Source: DASWHD01 sp036393335
Lineage (GTDB): Bacteria; CG2-30-53-67; CG2-30-70-394
Direction: 5' to 3'
Assembly: GCA_036393335.1 (NCBI GenBank)
Contig: DASWHD010000074.1
Coordinates: 1-8,524 of the forward strand
Length of the DNA: 8,524 bases
Positions 5,317 to 8,524 of the stretch are shown one piece after another. Position 1 is the stretch's first letter; each line of letters starts with the position of its first letter. The notes under the pieces were generated by a model that was not told the origin of the DNA, did no database searches, and saw nothing but the letters and a program-made list of their open reading frames with translations. Both the position numbers and the translations under genes were made by a program.

Positions 5317-7011
5317 ATGGCACAACTCAACCCCGACCACATCGTCTCCCTGTTCCTCACCCTCGGCACGCTGCTCGCCGTGGCATGGATCTTCGGCGAA
5401 GTGGCGGCGCGCTTTCGTCAGCCGGCGGTCGTGGGCGAGATTGTCGCCGGCATCGTCCTCGGACCGACGGTGCTCGGTCGCGTCTCGCCGAGCGCCTTCG
5501 CGTATCTCTTTCCCCCGGATGGACCGATCGCCCTGTCCCTGAGCGGCATCACGAATCTGGCGCTCGTGCTATTTCTCCTCGTCGCAGGAATGGAGGTCGA
5601 TCTCTCGGCGGCGATCAAGCAAGGCCGCGCGGCCATCTCGTTGTCCATCACCGGAATTGCCGTGCCCTTCACGATCGGCTTGGTCGCCGCGTGGCTCGCC
5701 CCCGAGCTGTTCGGCATGGAACCGGACGCCGAGTTGTCGCTATTCGCACTCTTCTTCGCCACGGCCCTGTCGATCACGGCGCTGCCCGTCATCGCCAAGA
5801 CCCTGATGGATCTGCACATTTACAAGAGTGATCTGGGCGTCTTGATCATGGCCGCCGCGGTGTGCAGCGACCTTGCCGGCTGGGTCATCTTCGCCGTCAT
5901 CCTGGGACTCCTGGACCAGTCGGACACCAGCATCTACTTCACCATCGCGGCGACTATCGGCTATTGGGTAGTCATGCTGGCCGGAGGGCGATGGGCGTTC
6001 AACCGCCTCTTACCCTTCGTCCAGGCCTACGCCGCCGGGGCCAGAAGCGTTCTGGTCCTCGCTGCCACCGTGGCCTTGTTCGGTGCCGCTTTCACCGAAG
6101 CGATCGGCATCCACGCCATTTTCGGATCCTTCATCGTGGGGGTCGCGTTCGGTGACTCACCGCATTTGCGGCAACAGACCCGGCAGACCCTGAACGACTT
6201 CGTGTCCTTCATCTTCGCGCCGCTGTTTTTTGCGAGCATCGGGCTCGGAGCGGACTTCGTGGCGCACTTCGACGTCGGGCTCGTCCTCGCGGTGACCCTC
6301 ATCGCCTGCCTCGGCAAAGGCTTGGGGTGCCTCATCGGCGGACGACTCGGAGGTCTGTCGCGGCGCGAGACTTGGGCCGCGGCCGCCGGGTTGAATGCCC
6401 GGGGCGCCATGGAAATCATCCTGGGTCTGCTCGGGCTCCGGTTCGGCCTCATCGGCACCGAGCTGTTCGTTGCACTCGTCGTCATGGCGCTCTTTACCTC
6501 GCTCATCAGTGGGCCGTTGTTGCAGCGCATCCTCCGTCCCCGTGTCAAACGTCGGGTGGTCGACTTCATGACCGGCAAGACGTTCCTGGGATCCCTCACG
6601 GCGAACGACAGGGATGGCGCCATCCGCGAGCTGTGCGCGGCGGTTTGCCCCGGCGTGAAAATCGATCCGGACCGCACCGGCGATGCCGTGATTGCCCGCG
6701 AGCTGCTCGGTTCCACGGCCCTGGGCTACGAGGTGGCCGTCCCCCATGCGCGCATCGACGAGCTGGACGGTTCCGTCGTCGGCGTCGGTCTGAGCCGCGA
6801 CGGCATCGACTTCGACGCCCCAGACGGGGAGAAGTCGCGCATGGTGTTCCTGTTGTTGACTCCCGCCCGCGATGTCTCGGTGCAACTCGAGATCCTGGCC
6901 GACATCGCACAACGGTTGGCGGACCGATCCCTCCGCGAGAAGCTGATCCGCGCCCCTTCGTACACGGAGTTTCGCGCGCTGATGAAAACCGCACCCTCCG
7001 ATAGCGGATGA
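5317..7011 (+). CDS. CPA2 cation:proton antiporter fused to a PTS EIIA (PtsN-like) domain
   Basis: This 564-residue inner-membrane protein has two parts. Residues about 8-405 hold roughly 12 hydrophobic segments of the Na+/H+ exchanger (CPA2) fold. They include the early motif FRQPAVVGEIVAGIVLGPTVLG (33-54), a polar ion-site segment CSDLAGW (183-189) with Asp185 as the likely ion-binding acid, and GLNARGAMEIILG (358-370). Residues about 416-556 form a soluble PTS EIIA type-2 domain, with EVAVPHARIDEL (472-483) placing His477 as the phosphorylatable histidine and LLTPARDVSVQLEILADIAQ (513-532) as the conserved helix region. The family exchanges K+ or Na+ for protons. The EIIA domain suggests control by phosphate from a PTS relay such as PtsP/NPr; no such partner is in the window. 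Start and ribosome site are clear. Third-position GC looks lower than in the neighbouring genes, and repeats flank both sides. The transported ion cannot be read from the sequence. Confidence 0.93.
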   Translation: MAQLNPDHIVSLFLTLGTLLAVAWIFGEVAARFRQPAVVGEIVAGIVLGPTVLGRVSPSAFAYLFPPDGPIALSLSGITNLALVLFLLVAGMEVDLSAAIKQGRAAISLSITGIAVPFTIGLVAAWLAPELFGMEPDAELSLFALFFATALSITALPVIAKTLMDLHIYKSDLGVLIMAAAVCSDLAGWVIFAVILGLLDQSDTSIYFTIAATIGYWVVMLAGGRWAFNRLLPFVQAYAAGARSVLVLAATVALFGAAFTEAIGIHAIFGSFIVGVAFGDSPHLRQQTRQTLNDFVSFIFAPLFFASIGLGADFVAHFDVGLVLAVTLIACLGKGLGCLIGGRLGGLSRRETWAAAAGLNARGAMEIILGLLGLRFGLIGTELFVALVVMALFTSLISGPLLQRILRPRVKRRVVDFMTGKTFLGSLTANDRDGAIRELCAAVCPGVKIDPDRTGDAVIARELLGSTALGYEVAVPHARIDELDGSVVGVGLSRDGIDFDAPDGEKSRMVFLLLTPARDVSVQLEILADIAQRLADRSLREKLIRAPSYTEFRALMKTAPSDSG

Positions 7012-7021
7012 CCGACCGCCG

Positions 7022-7081
7022 CCGCAGAGATACGGAGAACGGGGGGAACCACAGACGAATACAGAGACCACAGAGAAGGGG
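7022..7081 (+). repeat. Degenerate 9-nt CACAGAGA-type tandem repeat
   Basis: Just after the antiporter stop come purine-rich units of about 9 nt: CCGCAGAGA, TACGGAGAA, CGGGGGGAA, CCACAGACGAA, TACAGAGA, CCACAGAGA. They are related in style to the CGCAGATT repeats at 4959, 7118 and 7296. The array begins the 331-bp non-coding gap 7012-7342, in which I find only repeats and a possible terminator. Confidence 0.55.
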
Positions 7082-7090
7082 CGGCGACGT

Positions 7091-7119
7091 GGGCCACGCT
7101 GACTGCCGGCCCGTTTTTT
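7091..7119 (+). terminator. Possible intrinsic terminator of the antiporter transcript
   Basis: GGGCC (7091-7095) and GGCCC (7108-7112) form a short GC stem with a 12-nt loop, followed by G and six Ts (7114-7119), 80 nt after the antiporter stop. The T-run is the only one of this length noticed in the gap. The stem is short and the loop long, so support is modest. Confidence 0.35.
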
Positions 7120-7147
7120 GCCGCAGATTTCACCGATTTTCGCAGAC
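7118..7147 (+). repeat. CGCAGATT-type repeat, copy 2; left arm of an inverted pair
   Basis: TTGCCGCAGATTTC (7118-7131) is exactly reverse-complementary to 7305-7318. The following GATTTTCGCAGA (7135-7146) matches copy 1 at 4973-4984. Together with copy 3 it bounds a 201-bp segment containing two palindromes. Confidence 0.6.
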
Positions 7148-7164
7148 GGATCGATGGACCGTAA

Positions 7165-7190
7165 GGCGGATGCCCGAAGGGCGATCCGCC
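7165..7190 (+). repeat. REP-like hairpin (GGCGGAT family)
   Basis: GGCGGAT-GCCC, loop GAA, then GGGC, a bulged G and ATCCGCC form an 11-bp stem. Preceded by GTAA, it resembles the GGCGGATAAG...ATCCGCC intergenic hairpins common in gammaproteobacteria. It is a different family from the element at 5088-5162. Confidence 0.65.
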
Positions 7191-7224
7191 GCCTGCCCAT
7201 CGCAGAGCGGGCGCTGCTCAACAT

Positions 7225-7254
7225 TGTAGGGGCACGGCATGCCATGCCCCTACA
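7225..7254 (+). repeat. 30-nt near-perfect palindrome (TGTAGGGGCA family)
   Basis: TGTAGGGGCA (7225-7234) and TGCCCCTACA (7245-7254) are exact inverses. The centre contains GGCATGCC, so 14 of 15 base pairs match, with one C-A mismatch. GTAGGGGC...GCCCCTAC palindromes are recurrent intergenic repeats in several bacterial groups. There is no coding role. Confidence 0.65.
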
Positions 7255-7295
7255 GGGTGGGAAACCGCAACGGGAACGACCACCTCAATCTGCGA

Positions 7296-7318
7296 CCCCT
7301 CTGCGAAATCTGCGGCAA
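7296..7318 (-). repeat. CGCAGATT-type repeat, copy 3 (reverse orientation); right arm of an inverted pair
   Basis: On the minus strand TTGCCGCAGATTTCGCAG continues into AGGGG. The first 14 nt equal 7118-7131, and the CGCAGAGGGG end equals that of copy 1 at 4959-4990. It lacks one internal 9-10-nt unit found in copies 1 and 2. Confidence 0.6.
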
Positions 7319-7342
7319 GAGCCCATCCCCGAGCGCTGCGCC

Positions 7343-8524
7343 TCACCCCGGGATCGGCACCGCCATCTCGATCGGCGCGCGGCTAGCGAGGACCGCCGCG
7401 GGTGGGCGCACCGCGACGCGCAGCAGGCGGCGGTCAACCCGGTCCGGGTGCGGGCCGACCGTGACCTTGACTCCGTCGTCGCCCAGCCGCAGGCCGAGGA
7501 GCGCCGCCAGGAAGCGCGTTGCTTCTGCCTCGATCGCCGTATCCGGGCGGTCGGCGGCGCAACGCGGGAGCAGGTCATAGAGGCAGCGGGCGAACTGCGC
7601 CACCACGAGCTGGTAGCCGAGGGCGGCCCGGGCGCGGGCGGTGGCGTTCGCCGTCTCGTCTCGGGTATGGGCCGGCTGGTGCACCGTCGGCAACGCGGCG
7701 AGGCGTACCACGTCCCGGCCGGGTGACGCGGCGGGGGCGACGATCCCATGGCTCGCCAGGGTCATGAGGCGCTCCGGGCCGATCGCCGCCTCCACGGCGC
7801 TGCCGCGCTCCACCGGGCCCACCAGAGGCAGACCGTCGATCTCGCCCTCGAGCCGCCCCGCCCAGCCGGTGGCGGCGAACGCTTGGCACGCGGCCACCGC
7901 CACCAGCCACGCCGGGCCACCCCACAGGGCGGTGACGCCCGCGTCCCGCCCCTCGCGATAGGCGAAGCCGCGGGTCGGGCTCTGCTCGTCCCCGTAGGGG
8001 GCGCGCAGGGCGAAGCGGTTGTAGGCGACCGCCAGCCAGCGACTCACCTCCTTGGCGCGCAGGGCGTGCCACTTGATGAAGGCGTCGCCGCCCAAGTGGA
8101 GATCGAGGGAGGGGATGGCATCGAACCCCGCGGCGCCGTCCACCTGGAAGAAGGCGTGGTCGGCATTGGCGATCACCGGTGCCTGCGCCTCCTCGCCGAG
8201 GGAGGCGAGGGTCTCCAGCTCTTGGAGGTCCGGCAGCGTCGCGTCGAAGGCGTGGTCGACGACGATCAGCCCGGGCGCGACCGCCGCCTCGCCGCGCGCC
8301 ACCGGCGCCACCACCTCGGCGCGCAGGGTCTCCGCCAGGGCCGCGCGCGGGGCGTGCAGGCACTCGATGCGGATCGGCTCGCGCAGGTCGGCGCGCCGCA
8401 CCAGGAAGGCGATGCCCCGCCAGGTCGCCTCCAGCCGCCGGAAGACCGGATGGGCGAACACCTCGTCGAGCTGGGCGGCGATGCGCCGGTCGAGGTCGTC
8501 CGCCACCGTCTGGGCCACGGCGGG
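7343..8524 (-). CDS. tssC: Type VI secretion contractile sheath large subunit (TssC/VipB-like), partial (N-terminus beyond window)
   Basis: TssC with TssB builds the contractile tail sheath that drives the T6SS tube from the cytoplasm. The frame is open to the right edge, with 393 visible codons before TGA (7345-7343). A GTG at 8518 is not needed as the start, and the usual family length near 490 residues implies an N-terminus outside the window. Counting from 8518, HPVFRRLEATWRGIAFLV (23-40) is the classic TssC opening motif. WHALRAKEVSRWLAVAYNRF (150-169) followed by LRAPYG (171-176) matches the W-x2-R and R-x-PYG region. LWGGPAWL (198-205) stands where LWGNAAF is usual, and PERLMTLASHGIVAP (248-262) matches the EREYELAEEGFI-type segment. 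The sequence is divergent and Ala-rich, so it may belong to a less common T6SS class or be a paralogue. Other tss genes would be expected to the right. Confidence 0.85.
   Translation of the reverse strand, partial: PAVAQTVADDLDRRIAAQLDEVFAHPVFRRLEATWRGIAFLVRRADLREPIRIECLHAPRAALAETLRAEVVAPVARGEAAVAPGLIVVDHAFDATLPDLQELETLASLGEEAQAPVIANADHAFFQVDGAAGFDAIPSLDLHLGGDAFIKWHALRAKEVSRWLAVAYNRFALRAPYGDEQSPTRGFAYREGRDAGVTALWGGPAWLVAVAACQAFAATGWAGRLEGEIDGLPLVGPVERGSAVEAAIGPERLMTLASHGIVAPAASPGRDVVRLAALPTVHQPAHTRDETANATARARAALGYQLVVAQFARCLYDLLPRCAADRPDTAIEAEATRFLAALLGLRLGDDGVKVTVGPHPDRVDRRLLRVAVRPPAAVLASRAPIEMAVPIPG

Noticed and set aside
5308..5320. GCCACCATGG around the antiporter start as a possible eukaryotic or engineered signal
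   Set aside because: A bacterial Shine-Dalgarno (GGGAAGG) with correct spacing is present and the gene is a bacterial family, so the resemblance is chance.
6157..7245. 362-codon minus-strand open frame spanning the antiporter C-terminus and the repeat gap
   Set aside because: Most of it is antisense to the transporter and EIIA domain. The remainder is translated from CACAGAGA and CGCAGATT repeats, a known source of spurious open frames.
7022..7318. Possible CRISPR array from the short repeats after the antiporter
   Set aside because: The units are about 9 nt, degenerate and without regular unique spacers, and no cas genes are present.
7118..7726. 202-codon plus-strand open frame starting in the repeat mosaic
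   Set aside because: It begins inside a repeat, passes through both palindromes and then runs antisense to the TssC-like gene.

Overview
The window is very GC-rich, with coding strands dominated by G/C third positions. Its gene content is typical of a Gram-negative proteobacterium: an outer-membrane barrel protein with a signal peptide, a lipoprotein, a sigma-54 activator, a type VI secretion sheath protein and REP-like intergenic palindromes. The REP-like elements suggest a gammaproteobacterium, possibly a Chromatiales-type environmental lineage. That placement is inference from style and was not tested by any search.

Left part (1-1986, minus strand): a signal-peptide-bearing outer-membrane protein (880-1986) is followed 124 bp later by a lipoprotein with a bacterial Ig-like (Big_2) domain that runs off the left edge. 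They probably form one cell-envelope operon. A 319-bp divergent intergenic region (1987-2305) separates them from a plus-strand sigma-54 enhancer-binding protein (2306-3931). This activator carries two N-terminal FHA domains, an AAA+ core and a Fis-type HTH. Its sigma-54 contact loop reads GAFTHA instead of GAFTGA.

Middle part: after a G-run/C-run intergenic segment comes a CxxxCxxCC cysteine-cluster (YkgJ-like) protein (4147-4923). A repeat-filled 393-bp gap follows, then a CPA2-type cation:proton antiporter fused to a C-terminal PTS EIIA (PtsN-like) domain (5317-7011).

Right part: a 331-bp gap (7012-7342) is a mosaic of at least four kinds of short repeat. It separates the antiporter from a minus-strand TssC/VipB-like type VI secretion sheath large subunit (7343 to beyond the right edge).

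How the genes may work together: the FHA/sigma-54 activator could read a Thr-phosphorylation signal and act on the divergent envelope operon or on a type VI secretion locus to the right. FHA proteins and sigma-54 activators are both known partners of T6SS loci. The intervening YkgJ-like and antiporter genes make the T6SS link only suggestive. The antiporter-EIIA fusion suggests ion transport controlled by a phosphotransferase relay. Related repeats lie on both sides of the antiporter, so that gene may be a separately acquired block. No RNA genes, CRISPR arrays, transposase genes or origins were recognised.
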